This document shows, one piece after another, positions 25,297-33,991 of a stretch of 37,925 nt of DNA. Within the stretch, counting starts at the first letter, position 1; every line of letters starts with the position of its first letter. The stretch comes from Streptomyces sp. 8K308 (lineage in GTDB: Bacteria; Actinomycetota; Actinomycetes; Streptomycetales; Streptomycetaceae). The translations under genes were made by a program, and so were the position numbers. The notes beneath the pieces were generated by a model, which saw only the letters and a program-made list of their open reading frames with translations, was not told the DNA's origin and searched no databases. Location: contig NZ_SMKC01000033.1 of assembly GCF_004348315.1 (NCBI RefSeq), positions 1 through 37,925 on the forward strand, in the 5' to 3' direction.

Positions 25297-25486
25297 GCAG
25301 CAGTCGACGCCCACGCGAACCGCCCGGTTGCGGGCGGCGGAGTGGACGGGGCGTCACGCCCCGAAACCACATCACGCTTTTGTTCACCGAGCTGTCGCCC
25401 GGGCGACGCCGCAGGGCAACTACCATGGCGCCCTGCGGAAGTTATCTCTGCCGCATCCTTTTCCATCGCAAATAGGCACGGGGGCC

Positions 25487-27289
25487 ATGCCAGGACCAGA
25501 TCTCGGGTTCGCCAAAGAGGATGTCGAGCGCGCCGCCGGCCGCTCCCCCTGGCGGCGGCAGGAGCAGTTCACCACGGAACTCGACACGGATGACATGGCG
25601 CAGACCGCCGCCATCTACGCCCGTGCCGCGGAGGAGAGCGTCAACTCCCTGGAGTTGTCCGAACGCGCCTCCGAGTTGGCCGCCGAGTCCGGGGAGTTGG
25701 ACGGTGCCACACTGGCGGACGGTGAGGAACGCGTCACCATCACCACCCGGGATCTCGACTCCAGGGGCATGGAGAAGACGGTCGGCTCCCTCCAACAGGC
25801 CATGAACCTCGCCCTCGTCGCCGAGGAGGCCGTGATCGGCGTCATCGCCGGCGGGGACGTCCCCCAGGGCGCCGGCGAGTATCTGCCGGGCAGACTCGAC
25901 GCCACCCGCGCCAACGGGAAGTGGACGAGGGGCAACGGCCTGGACGCGCGGGTCCAGCGGCACGCGGAGGAGGCCGTGGCCGAGTACAACGGCTGGGCCA
26001 CGGCGCTGAGCGAGGCCTACTACCGGATGCGCGCCTGGGAGTACGACACCCCGCCCACGATCCCCATCCAGTACCAGGGGCGTTGGCGGGACATCCAGCC
26101 CGTCATCGGCGCCGACGGAAAGGCCGACTACTCGGTTGAGCCGCTGGCTCAGGAGGTCCGCGACCGCCATCTGCGGGCCGCGGCCGACGACGCCGTCGAC
26201 GCGGACGAAGACATCGTCGAGGCCATCGACGGCTACCGCACCCGCCTCAGCGGCCTGGCCTACGACCTCGTCTCCGCCGGGGTCGACATCTCCAGGGGTC
26301 CGCTCGACCTGTTCGTCACCGAGGACATGGCCGCCTGGTCAGCAGAGCGGATCAACGAGGCGTTCGGGCCGGGAGTCGACGCCGTGCCGTCGCGGATCCG
26401 GTCGTACCTGGCCGGCCTCGAGGGCATCACCGAGTCCGTGTACGGCGGCACCCCGCTCCACCCGGCCCGCGACCTCACCCCGGCCGAACGAGCGTTCCTG
26501 GAGCGGTTCTACGGCGACCTGACCCCCCACGCGCTGGGCGGACTCGGCAACCTGGACACGGCCGACCGCGACCTCCAGGGGCTCCTGGACGCGCGGGCCG
26601 TCAGGCAGAGCGTCGGCGACGGCGTCAACGCCCTGTTCGACCCGGCCGTGGGCGGCATCGCCCCCGGTCCCAACGGCGAGCGGGTGCCCGACTCGATCCG
26701 GTACTACGTCTACGACTACGCCTCCCACCTGGAGTACCCCACCCGGGACATGGTCGCCGACTTCGACGGCTTCGGCCGCCTGATGGGGGAGTCCATGGCC
26801 CCCTCGGGACCGGAGTTCAGCCGGGACACGGCCCACGCCGCGGTCGACATCGAGCGCACCACCCGGGACTTCGTCGAGACCGACGGCACCCCCATGAACG
26901 AGGGCACCCGCAACCTCCTGGGCATAGCGGCGCGCCGCCCCGAGATCGCGGCCGAACTGCTGAGCGACCCCGAGTTCGCCGAGAACATGCTCAACGCGGG
27001 CTACCCGACGAGCGAGCCCGGCGAGCAGCGGCAGCGCGGGGCCGAGGGGGTGAGCGGCTTCGTGCACCAGGCGGCCCAACTGCCCGACGGGGTCGACCCG
27101 GACAGCGCCGAGGGCCGCGTCTACGCCGACGCGGCCTACAACTACCTGAACTACGCATCCACGGCCGACACCCTCGCGGACACCGCCGACCAGCCGGTCG
27201 GCTTCCATAGCCGCACCGCCATCGCCGAGGAGTGGACCCGGCGCGACCCGGAGCGGTTCGGCGAGTTCGCCTGGCTCGTCGAGGAGTGA
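25487..27289 (+). CDS. Large alpha-helical protein of unknown function (possibly DUF6571-related)
   Basis: A 600-residue soluble protein without a signal or membrane segment. Residues 1-170 look like long helices with regular small/hydrophobic spacing (TDDMAQTAAIYARAAEESVN, MEKTVGSLQQAMNLALVAEE), reminiscent of WXG100-type hairpins. The middle has EYDTPPTIPIQYQGRW; the rear half has DLTPHALGGLGNLD, VADFDGFGRLMGESM and a helical end. The back part resembles actinobacterial proteins grouped as DUF6571, from memory and unverified. ATG 25487 follows a locally A/T-richer segment (25440-25480) that may hold its promoter; the ribosome-binding site is weak. It is flanked on both sides by GH114-like paralogues on the other strand. 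Function unknown. Confidence 0.8.
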   Translation: MPGPDLGFAKEDVERAAGRSPWRRQEQFTTELDTDDMAQTAAIYARAAEESVNSLELSERASELAAESGELDGATLADGEERVTITTRDLDSRGMEKTVGSLQQAMNLALVAEEAVIGVIAGGDVPQGAGEYLPGRLDATRANGKWTRGNGLDARVQRHAEEAVAEYNGWATALSEAYYRMRAWEYDTPPTIPIQYQGRWRDIQPVIGADGKADYSVEPLAQEVRDRHLRAAADDAVDADEDIVEAIDGYRTRLSGLAYDLVSAGVDISRGPLDLFVTEDMAAWSAERINEAFGPGVDAVPSRIRSYLAGLEGITESVYGGTPLHPARDLTPAERAFLERFYGDLTPHALGGLGNLDTADRDLQGLLDARAVRQSVGDGVNALFDPAVGGIAPGPNGERVPDSIRYYVYDYASHLEYPTRDMVADFDGFGRLMGESMAPSGPEFSRDTAHAAVDIERTTRDFVETDGTPMNEGTRNLLGIAARRPEIAAELLSDPEFAENMLNAGYPTSEPGEQRQRGAEGVSGFVHQAAQLPDGVDPDSAEGRVYADAAYNYLNYASTADTLADTADQPVGFHSRTAIAEEWTRRDPERFGEFAWLVEE

Positions 27290-27290
27290 C

Positions 27291-27325
27291 GCCGGTGGGC
27301 GGGCCGGGCCGGCCCGCCCACCGGC
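27291..27325. terminator. Strong bidirectional hairpin
   Basis: Perfect 15-bp arms (GCCGGTGGGCGGGCC and its complement) around a GGGCC loop sit two nt after the orphan gene stop and five nt before the end of the convergent GH114-like gene. Confidence 0.85.
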
Positions 27326-27329
27326 GGGC

Positions 27330-28169
27330 TCAGACGGCCGCCGGGCAGGTCTCCCGCCAGGCGTCCAGGTCGTAGTTCTTCAGCAGGGAGCTGAGGCCGA
27401 GCGGGACGGTGACGGGGCAGAACTCCTCGGTCGTCAGCTCGTACTCGACGTGGAAGACGGCCTTGCCCGCGTCGATGAACGGGGTGAGCGCCTCGCACTC
27501 GTCGTACTGGGCGCACTGCTCGTTGACCGCGAAGTCGAAGTCGTCGACGAGCTCGGGGATCTGGTCCAGGTCGTTCTTCAGGCCGATCGAGAGACCCCGC
27601 TCGTGGGCCAGGTTCGCGATCATGCGGTTGAAGACCAGCTGGTCCTCGGCGGTGAGGTCGAAGCCGGTCTCGTTGGCGTAGCCGTCGACGTTGTCCGGCT
27701 CGATCGCGTCGAAGCCCTTGTCCGCGCACATGTCGAAGCGCTCGGCCATGATCGGCTCCAGCACGTCCACCGCGCGGATGTCCAGCCAGCGCTCGCCCGG
27801 CCAGCCGTTGGGCCCGCCCAGCACCTCCTCGGGGAACTCGTCCGCGTCGGGGCGGAAGTCCTCCCAGGCGCCGACGCTGATGTAGCAGATCACCCGCACG
27901 TCACGCTCGTGCAGCTCCTCGACCACGGCGGCGTCGTTCTCAAAGCCGTCGATGTCGTAGACCGGGACGTCGATCGAGGTGTCCACCTCGCCGATGAGCT
28001 GCCACTGCCAGTCGGTGCCGGGCTCCGGGGTCCAGTACTCCGAGGTGACGGCCGCCTCCTCGAGGTCGGGCGACGACGGCTCGGGGTCGGGATCGCCGGC
28101 GCCTGCCGAGCAGGCGAACAGTAACGGCACCACCGCCAGCGAAGCGGCCACGCAGGTCAGCCGAACCAT
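27330..28169 (-). CDS. GH114-like (endo-alpha-1,4-polygalactosaminidase family) lipoprotein, paralogue 2
   Basis: A 279-residue lipoprotein with lipobox LLFAC (Cys20) and a GH114-type barrel: TDWQWQLIGEVDTS, VRVICYISVGAWEDFRPD, WPGERWLDIR, KGFDAIEPDNVDGYAN, ERGLSIGLKNDLDQI, CAQYDECEALTPFIDAGKAV. It is a clear paralogue of the gene at 24409, sharing every motif in order. The acids in IEPDN are catalytic candidates. GGAG lies eight nt before ATG 28169. The start codon and leader lie in a duplicated copy of the 3' end of the upstream sacsin-like gene (see repeat 28155-28410), so the two are probably co-transcribed. Confidence 0.87.
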   Translation of the reverse strand: MVRLTCVAASLAVVPLLFACSAGAGDPDPEPSSPDLEEAAVTSEYWTPEPGTDWQWQLIGEVDTSIDVPVYDIDGFENDAAVVEELHERDVRVICYISVGAWEDFRPDADEFPEEVLGGPNGWPGERWLDIRAVDVLEPIMAERFDMCADKGFDAIEPDNVDGYANETGFDLTAEDQLVFNRMIANLAHERGLSIGLKNDLDQIPELVDDFDFAVNEQCAQYDECEALTPFIDAGKAVFHVEYELTTEEFCPVTVPLGLSSLLKNYDLDAWRETCPAAV

Positions 28170-28410
28170 CGGACGGTCTCCAACTCGTCGGCGCGGGACG
28201 GGGCCCCCACAGGGAGGCAGGGGCGAAACGACCCCGCCGCTGCCGCATGGCCAGGGCCAGGCCCGCCGCCAAGCGCTCGGCGGGTCAGTCGAACCATCGG
28301 GCGGTCTCCAACTCGTCGGCGCGGGACGGGTCTTCCAGCAGGGCGGCGAGCTCGAACCGGCGCGGCCACTGGCCGGTGGCCCAGGCCAGGCCGGCCGCGA
28401 GCCCCTCGAA
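28155..28410. repeat. 128-bp tandem duplication at the sacsin-like/GH114 junction
   Basis: Copy 1 (28155-28282) and copy 2 (28283-28410) are adjacent. The first 46 bp agree at 44 positions; the rest is diverged but alignable with about one gap. Copy 2 codes the last about 42 residues of the sacsin-like protein (LAAGLAWATGQWPRRFELAA to ELETARWFD and stop). Copy 1 keeps a decayed version (LAAGLALAMRQRRGRF, then in another frame ADELETVRWFG and stop) and carries the GH114 start codon. Confidence 0.85.
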
Positions 28411-31400
28411 GGTGGCGGCGTGCAGCGTGCCGTCCGGGGCGAGGCGCCAGTCCAACTCGACACCGTCGACGACCAGTTCGTCGTGTTCCACGTAGCCGGC
28501 CGGGGTGTCGGGGCCGAGCAGGGCGTGCGCCGCCTCCGGCGTGTCGCGGCGGGTGCCGCCCTCCGGGACCGGCGCCGGCAGCGCGGCGCTCAGCGGGCGC
28601 ACGTCGAGCACGGCGGCCAGCGCGGCGGCCCGCTCCGGCGGCACCGGCAGCAGCGCGCGGCCGGCCGCGAGCGGCAGCAGGTCGGGCGCGTCGGCCACCA
28701 GCGCCTCGGCCACCGGCACCACCGCGACCGAGCCGTCGACCACCGCGCACAGCTCATCCGGCAGGGTGACGTCGGCCGGGTCCAGGTCGGCCAGCAGGGC
28801 GTAGAGGCCGTGCAGCTGGGCCGGGACCACCGCCGACTCGGGGTCGACGAGCCGGCTCAACAGCTCGGCCGCGCCGCCCGGCTCGGCGAGCAGCGCCCGG
28901 GCCGTGGTGCGCACGCCGAGCGCGTGCAGCACGTCCTCGTCGGCGTCTGCGGTGTCCGCGTCCTCGTAGAGGCCGGCCAGCAGCGGGTCGCCGTCGGCCG
29001 AGCGCAGGCCCACCGGCTCGCGCCCGCCGAGCACCGGCGCGCCGCGCAGCCACCAGGCGCTGTACGGGCGGGCCGGCTCGACCGAGCCGTCCGGCATCCG
29101 CACCCGCACGGGCGTGGTCAGCGCCTCCCGGTAGGGGGCGCGGGAGAATAGCGCCAGGGCGCGCGGCCACTGCTCGTCCGACACCAGCTCCAGGTCCCGG
29201 ATGGCGACCACCTCGGCCGCCACCGGGGGCAGCTCGGCGGGCGGCAGCGCGTCCAGCACGTCCTCGCACCAGACGTCGACGGCCTCCAGCAGACCCAGGT
29301 TGTCCGGCTCGGGGTAGCCGACGTCCCGCTCATCCTCCAGCTCGTCCGGGTCGAGGACGACGTCCTGGGCCCGTATCAGCACGAAGTCGGCCTGCACGCC
29401 GACCGCCGTCAACGGCTGCTCGCCCCAGCGCTCGACGAGCTCCGGGGCGACGGCGGCGAGCTCGTCGGGCTCGATGATCTCCGCGAACGGGCTGCCGGGG
29501 AGGATGAGATCGGCGGCCGGACTGAGATCGCCGTCCTCGTCGGGCAGGGCGAGCGCGGCCAGCCATGGCTCCTCGCCCGGCGCCAGGTCCGCCTCCCGGG
29601 CCAGCGCCAGCACGAGCTCGGCAAGCTCCTCAGGCGGGATCGCGTCCTCGTCCCACACCTCCGCGTCGGCCGAGGCCGCCACGGCCGCCCGCACCTGCGG
29701 AGTGGCCAGCACGGCGCGCGGCGTCGCCGGGCTCGCGCCCAGCTTCTCCAACAGCGGGTGGGCCGCCTCCGGGTGCACCACCTTGAGCCCGAGCCGGCCC
29801 AACTCCACCGCGTCCGTGCCGGGCACCGGCAGCAGCGCGCGGCGCGGCCCGATGGTGATGCCGCCGTCCGCCAACGCCACCGGCAGCCCGGTCAGCAGGT
29901 CGGGATCGACGCCGGACAGCGACTCGTAAAGCCGCGCCCACCAGCCGGCCGGCCGCTCCACGCCCGCCAGCCGGTCGATCACCTCGCCGAGCGAGACCCG
30001 CGCCACCTCCAACACCCGCAGCTCGGCGCGCCGCTCGAGGCCGGCCGGCAACAGCTGCGGGAACAGCTCGGCGAGCACCGCCACCGTCTCGGCGCCGGCC
30101 CGCTCCACGAGCTCCGCGTCCCTGGGCCGCAGCGCGACGGCCCTCTCCTCCTCGCCCTCCTCGGCCTCGGCGGCCGGGGCGGCGGCGCGCGGCAGGAACG
30201 CCGTGCCTGGCAGCCGGTCGAGCAGCGCCTCGCGCAGCCTGCCGTCCAACTCGCCACGGCCGAGCGGCCCCGGCACCAGGCCCAGGATGTCGCCGGTGAC
30301 CGGCCGCCAGTCGGCGAGCAGCGCCGCGTAGGCGGCGGCGGCCCGGTCGAGCAGGAAGTCGGTGAGCGGCCCGGGCGCGACATGGCGGCGGGTCGGCTCG
30401 AGCGGGAAGCTGGCGATCAGCAGCGCGGGCAGGCCGAGCGCGTCGTCCGTCGGCGTCGGGGCGTGGACCACGGCGGGGCTGGTGGGCGCGGCGGGGGCTC
30501 CCTCCGCGTCCACCGGCACGGCCCAGGTGACGGACCAGTGGCGCCGGTCGCGCTCCTCGATCGGCCGGTCGGCGAACAGCTCGGGCTTGGCCTCGCCGCT
30601 GTCCTGCGAGACCCGCCACCGGGTGGAGCGCACCGCGAGCCCGGCCGGGCCAGGCTCCTCGGTGATCTGCGTGTAGGGCCCGAACTGGCGGCGCGTCAGG
30701 GTGCGGGTGCCGCCCGGCGTCTCCACCGCCACCTCGACTAGGCCAGGCAGGGTGAGCAGCAGCGTGTCGTCGACCGCGTCGAGCAGCCGCGTGGCCAGGT
30801 CCTCGGCGGCCGCGTCCCGCAGCGGCAGGGTGACGGCCGTGTCGAAGCCGTCCGGCACGGCCGCGGCCGGCTCGGCCGGCGGCAGCGGGAACGGCAGCCG
30901 CAGCAGCGGGACGGCGTGCCGCTGGCCGGCCCTGCGGTCCAACTCGTCGAGCAGGGCCGGGTTGTCCGCGCCGGTGGCCCGCGCGAGATCGGCGGCCTCG
31001 GCCAGCGACCAGCGGACGGCGCCGGCCGCGCTCGCAATGGTCGGCGCGTCGCTCACGGCCAGCACGGCGGCGAAGCCGACGCCGAAGCGCCCCACACCGC
31101 CGGACTGCTCACGCTTGGCGGAGGCGCGCAGGGTGGAGAGCGACTCCACGCCCGCCGCGTCCAGCGCGGCCCCGGTGTTGGCGACGGTCAGCACGCCGTC
31201 CCGAAGGGTCAGGCGCAGCCGTCCTGGTGTGCCGGCGCGGGCGGCGGCGTCCGCCGCGTTCTGCGCGAGCTCGATGACGAGCCGGTCACGGTAGCCGCCG
31301 CGGGCCAGGTCCTCCTCCGCGTTGGCGTCCTCGCGGAAACGCGCGGGGGAGGCCGCCCAGGCGGTCAGGACGCCGTGCCGCAGCCGCGCGGTACCGAAGG

Positions 31401-31434
31401 GGTCGGCGGGTTCGGCGTGGTGGTCGGTGGTCAC
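28285..31434 (-). CDS. Sacsin N-terminal ATP-binding-like (Hsp90-type GHKL) protein
   Basis: A 1049-residue protein whose first about 250 residues form a GHKL/Hsp90-like ATPase: FREDANAEEDLARGGYRDRL, the N-box IELAQNAADAA, TVANTGAALDAAGVESL, and the G-rich lid SGGVGRFGVGFAAVLAVSD. The remaining about 800 residues are acidic, alpha/beta-rich, with no named domain that I recognise. Annotators call this family sacsin N-terminal ATP-binding-like; a chaperone-like role is assumed, not shown. GTG 31434 gives VTTDHHAEPADPFGTARLR and lies six nt after a -10 TACTGT, so it is probably leaderless. It is next to the DUF3027 gene and reads in the same direction. Confidence 0.9.
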   Translation of the reverse strand: MTTDHHAEPADPFGTARLRHGVLTAWAASPARFREDANAEEDLARGGYRDRLVIELAQNAADAAARAGTPGRLRLTLRDGVLTVANTGAALDAAGVESLSTLRASAKREQSGGVGRFGVGFAAVLAVSDAPTIASAAGAVRWSLAEAADLARATGADNPALLDELDRRAGQRHAVPLLRLPFPLPPAEPAAAVPDGFDTAVTLPLRDAAAEDLATRLLDAVDDTLLLTLPGLVEVAVETPGGTRTLTRRQFGPYTQITEEPGPAGLAVRSTRWRVSQDSGEAKPELFADRPIEERDRRHWSVTWAVPVDAEGAPAAPTSPAVVHAPTPTDDALGLPALLIASFPLEPTRRHVAPGPLTDFLLDRAAAAYAALLADWRPVTGDILGLVPGPLGRGELDGRLREALLDRLPGTAFLPRAAAPAAEAEEGEEERAVALRPRDAELVERAGAETVAVLAELFPQLLPAGLERRAELRVLEVARVSLGEVIDRLAGVERPAGWWARLYESLSGVDPDLLTGLPVALADGGITIGPRRALLPVPGTDAVELGRLGLKVVHPEAAHPLLEKLGASPATPRAVLATPQVRAAVAASADAEVWDEDAIPPEELAELVLALAREADLAPGEEPWLAALALPDEDGDLSPAADLILPGSPFAEIIEPDELAAVAPELVERWGEQPLTAVGVQADFVLIRAQDVVLDPDELEDERDVGYPEPDNLGLLEAVDVWCEDVLDALPPAELPPVAAEVVAIRDLELVSDEQWPRALALFSRAPYREALTTPVRVRMPDGSVEPARPYSAWWLRGAPVLGGREPVGLRSADGDPLLAGLYEDADTADADEDVLHALGVRTTARALLAEPGGAAELLSRLVDPESAVVPAQLHGLYALLADLDPADVTLPDELCAVVDGSVAVVPVAEALVADAPDLLPLAAGRALLPVPPERAAALAAVLDVRPLSAALPAPVPEGGTRRDTPEAAHALLGPDTPAGYVEHDELVVDGVELDWRLAPDGTLHAATFEGLAAGLAWATGQWPRRFELAALLEDPSRADELETARWFD

Positions 31435-31440
31435 GGGGCG

Positions 31441-31446
31441 ACAGTA
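31441..31446 (-). promoter_or_regulatory. -10 hexamer of leaderless promoter (sacsin-like gene)
   Basis: On the minus strand TACTGT ends exactly six nt before the GTG at 31434; no ribosome-binding site lies between. Confidence 0.5.
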
Positions 31447-31493
31447 CCGGGTCCGACCGACAGCCGGCCCCCGGCGAGGGGACGCCCGGGGGC

Positions 31494-32285
31494 CTACAGC
31501 GGATCGGCGCCCAGGTGGTCGATCACCGGCGGCGCGGGCCGCTGCGGCTTGAGCACCTCGGCGGCCTCCGAGTGCGCGCCGCAGCCGTAGGACAACGAGA
31601 CCACCTGGCCGTCGGCCGGCGCGTACTCGTTGGCGCACACCCCGAACGCCTGCCGCAGCGAGCCGGCCATCGGCAGCAGGAACCCGCAGCTCTCACAGTT
31701 CGCCGGCGCCGCCTGGGCCATCGGCGTCTCGGGACCGAACCGCTCCTCCCACCGGTCGGCCGCCTCCTGCACGCCGACCCAGGACAGCACCCGACGGCGC
31801 CCGAGCCCCAACTCGTTCGCCACGTCGGCGACCGCGCCGCGCCCGGCCGTCGGCTCCTCGTCCTCGACCTCCTCGCCCGGCGCCTCGGCCAGCACCCCGG
31901 GCTCGAGCCGCACGTCGTCCTGCTCGGCCGGCAGCAGGTCGCCAGGGCCCAGGTCGCCAGGGCGCAGCCGCTCGCTCCACGGCACCCAGTCCGGCGCGAG
32001 CAGCGCCTCGGGCCCCGGCGTCAGGGCCACCTCGTCGACCGTGACGTACCGGGCGCGGGCGGCGCGCGCCACCGTGACGGCCCAGCGCCAGTCGGGGTAG
32101 CCGGGATCGCGGCTCCCGAAGAAGTGGGTGACGAGCCGGTCGCCTTCGGCGACGAGCCCCAGATACTCCCCGATCGGCTGGGGACGCGCCGCCTGCGCCG
32201 CGGCGTCGCGGGCGAGGTCGACCGCCTCGGCACAGAGCCGATCGGGTGTGCCGCTTCGCGTCGGGCCTGGCATCCCAGCACTCAC
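31494..32285 (-). CDS. DUF3027 protein
   Basis: A 263-residue soluble protein of the actinobacterial DUF3027 family. The N-terminal half has VGLVAEGDRLVTHFFGSRDP-like sequence (GEYLGLVAEGDRLVTHFF), GYPDWRWAVTVARAARAR, TVDEVALTPGPEALLAPDW and VPWSERLRPGDLGPGDLLP. After an acidic linker come LGRRRVLSWVGVQEAADRW and a cysteine-bearing end (NCESCGFLLPMAGSL, FGVCANEYAPADG, LSYGCGAHSEA) that could bind a metal. The function is unknown; the family is nearly universal in Streptomyces. GTG 32285 has AGGAG seven nt upstream. It is divergent from the MFS gene. Confidence 0.92.
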   Translation of the reverse strand: MSAGMPGPTRSGTPDRLCAEAVDLARDAAAQAARPQPIGEYLGLVAEGDRLVTHFFGSRDPGYPDWRWAVTVARAARARYVTVDEVALTPGPEALLAPDWVPWSERLRPGDLGPGDLLPAEQDDVRLEPGVLAEAPGEEVEDEEPTAGRGAVADVANELGLGRRRVLSWVGVQEAADRWEERFGPETPMAQAAPANCESCGFLLPMAGSLRQAFGVCANEYAPADGQVVSLSYGCGAHSEAAEVLKPQRPAPPVIDHLGADPL

Positions 32286-32545
32286 AAGAACTCTCCTACG
32301 CCGTTGTCCGGTGCGGGCGCCTCAGGGCGAACGGAGCCGACGGAGCGGACGCTGGGACCGCTGCGACGTCGTGCTGTACGAGGCAAGGCGCACCGCCGGC
32401 CCACGCTACCGCACGGGCCAGCCGCGCGGCGCCCGGCCCAGGTCAGGTCAGGTGGGTCGGGCCCGGGCCTCCGCCGCGCGACCCCCGATATCAGAAGGGG
32501 ACCATCCGCCGCTCGCCGATCCTCGAAGATCGTCCGGTCAGGGCC

Positions 32546-32551
32546 TAGTCT
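32546..32551 (+). promoter_or_regulatory. -10 hexamer of MFS gene promoter (leaderless type)
   Basis: TAGTCT ends eight nt before the GTG at 32560. The 274-bp divergent gap from 32286 holds a short AGGTC triplication (near 32442) and no other clear signal. Confidence 0.4.
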
Positions 32552-32559
32552 GGGTAACC

Positions 32560-33963
32560 GTGGTCGCTGGCAGCTCGTCGGGTACCAGAAGCGGGGGCGG
32601 CTCGGGGCGCGTCTCCCGGGCGGTCCAGGCGACCGGGCGTGCCCTGCGGGCCGTGCCGATCGCCCTCGGCCGCCGCATCCGGCGCACGACGCACGCGCAC
32701 GGCGCGGGCGAGTCAGGGCTCGGCAAGCTGATCGAGCTGCACGCCGTGCACTCCGCGGGCGACATGCTGATCACCATGGCGCTCGCCTCCACCATCTTCT
32801 TCTCGGTCCCCACCGGCGAGGCGCGCGGCCGGGTCGCGCTCTACCTGGCCGTCACCATGGCCCCGTTCATCCTGCTGGCACCCGTCATCGGCCCGCTCCT
32901 CGACCGGGTGCCGCACGGTCGGCGGGCCGCGATGGCCGGCGCACTGCTCGCCCGCGGCATGCTCGCCCTCGTCATCGCCAGCGTGGTGGCCACCGGCGGC
33001 CTCGAGCTCTACCCGGCGGCCCTGGGCGTCATGGTCTGCTCCAAGGCGTACAACATCGTGCGGGCCGCGGTCGTCCCCCGGCTCCTGCCCACCACCATCT
33101 CGCTAGTGAAGGCCAACGCCCGCATCACCCTGACCGGCCTCATCTCGGCGGGCGCCATGGCGCCCTTCGGCCTGCTGCTGAACGCCGTCAGCGAACGGGC
33201 TCCCCTGTACGCCGCCTGCCTGGTCACGATCGTCGGCGCCTTCCTCTCCTTCCGGCTGCCGCACAAGGTCGACCTGGCGCGCGGCGAGCGCGACGTGCAC
33301 CTGGCCGAGCTCGCCGAGTCGCGCGCCACGCAGGCGAGGGAGCGGGGCGAGCGGCGCGGCGCCAGCCCGCTGCGGGCCGCCGCCGAGTTCCCCGTGCTCA
33401 AGGCGCTGATCGCCAACGGCTCGTTGCGTGCCCTCTCCGGCTTCCTGCTGTTCTTCCTCGCCTTCCTGCTGCGCGGCGAGGCGCTGCCCGGGCTGACCGC
33501 AGCGTTCTCGCTCGGCCTCGTCGGGCTCGCGGCCGGCGGGGGCAACGCGCTGGGCAACCTGCTCGGCAACCTGCTGCGCGACCGCGCCCCCGAGCTGAAC
33601 CTGCTGGTGATACTGGTGCTCGCGCTCACCACGACCGGCGCCGCCGCCGTCGCCTACAACGCGTTCACGGTCGTCGCCGTCTGCGCGGCGGCCGGCATCT
33701 GCCAGGCGATGGGCAAGCTGTCGCTCGACGCGATGATCCAGCGGGACGTGTCCGAGGTGGTGCGCACCTCGACGTTCGCCCGCTCCGAGACCGCGGTGCA
33801 GATGTCCTGGGTGCTTGGCGGCGCGATCGGCATCTCGCTGCCGCTCAACGGCCCGCTCGGCATGTGGGTGGCGGCCCTGCTGGTGTTGACCGGAGTGCTC
33901 GCCTCCGCCCCCAGCCTGGCCGCCGCCGCGCGGCGCGGCACGGCGCACCCCCGCGTCAGGTGA
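32560..33963 (+). CDS. MFS transporter of the core Streptomyces locus
   Basis: A 467-residue membrane protein with about 11-12 hydrophobic helices: LYLAVTMAPFILLAPVIGPL with motif A-like DRVPHGRRAAM, LLARGMLALVIASVVATGG, NLLVILVLALTTTGAAAVAY, and others. A basic stretch of about 60 residues precedes the first helix, and a charged cytoplasmic loop (ERDVHLAELAESRATQARER) divides the halves. The substrate is unknown. GTG 32560 is chosen from its -10 spacing; several in-frame GTG codons nearby make the exact start uncertain. It ends 28 bp before the lipoprotein gene, with which it is often linked in Streptomyces. Confidence 0.88.
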   Translation: MVAGSSSGTRSGGGSGRVSRAVQATGRALRAVPIALGRRIRRTTHAHGAGESGLGKLIELHAVHSAGDMLITMALASTIFFSVPTGEARGRVALYLAVTMAPFILLAPVIGPLLDRVPHGRRAAMAGALLARGMLALVIASVVATGGLELYPAALGVMVCSKAYNIVRAAVVPRLLPTTISLVKANARITLTGLISAGAMAPFGLLLNAVSERAPLYAACLVTIVGAFLSFRLPHKVDLARGERDVHLAELAESRATQARERGERRGASPLRAAAEFPVLKALIANGSLRALSGFLLFFLAFLLRGEALPGLTAAFSLGLVGLAAGGGNALGNLLGNLLRDRAPELNLLVILVLALTTTGAAAVAYNAFTVVAVCAAAGICQAMGKLSLDAMIQRDVSEVVRTSTFARSETAVQMSWVLGGAIGISLPLNGPLGMWVAALLVLTGVLASAPSLAAAARRGTAHPRVR

Positions 33964-33979
33964 CCGTCGGCCGCGCGGG

Positions 33980-33985
33980 TAACCT
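33980..33985 (+). promoter_or_regulatory. -10 hexamer of leaderless promoter (DUF2771 gene)
   Basis: TAACCT ends six nt before the ATG at 33992, with no ribosome-binding site. The gene may thus be transcribed on its own as well as from upstream. Confidence 0.4.
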
Positions 33986-33991
33986 GCCCGC

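Noticed and set aside
28285..31434. Anti-phage defence gene because of the Hsp90/sacsin-like ATPase
   Set aside because: No partner nuclease or other defence gene is adjacent; the surrounding genes look like core chromosome.
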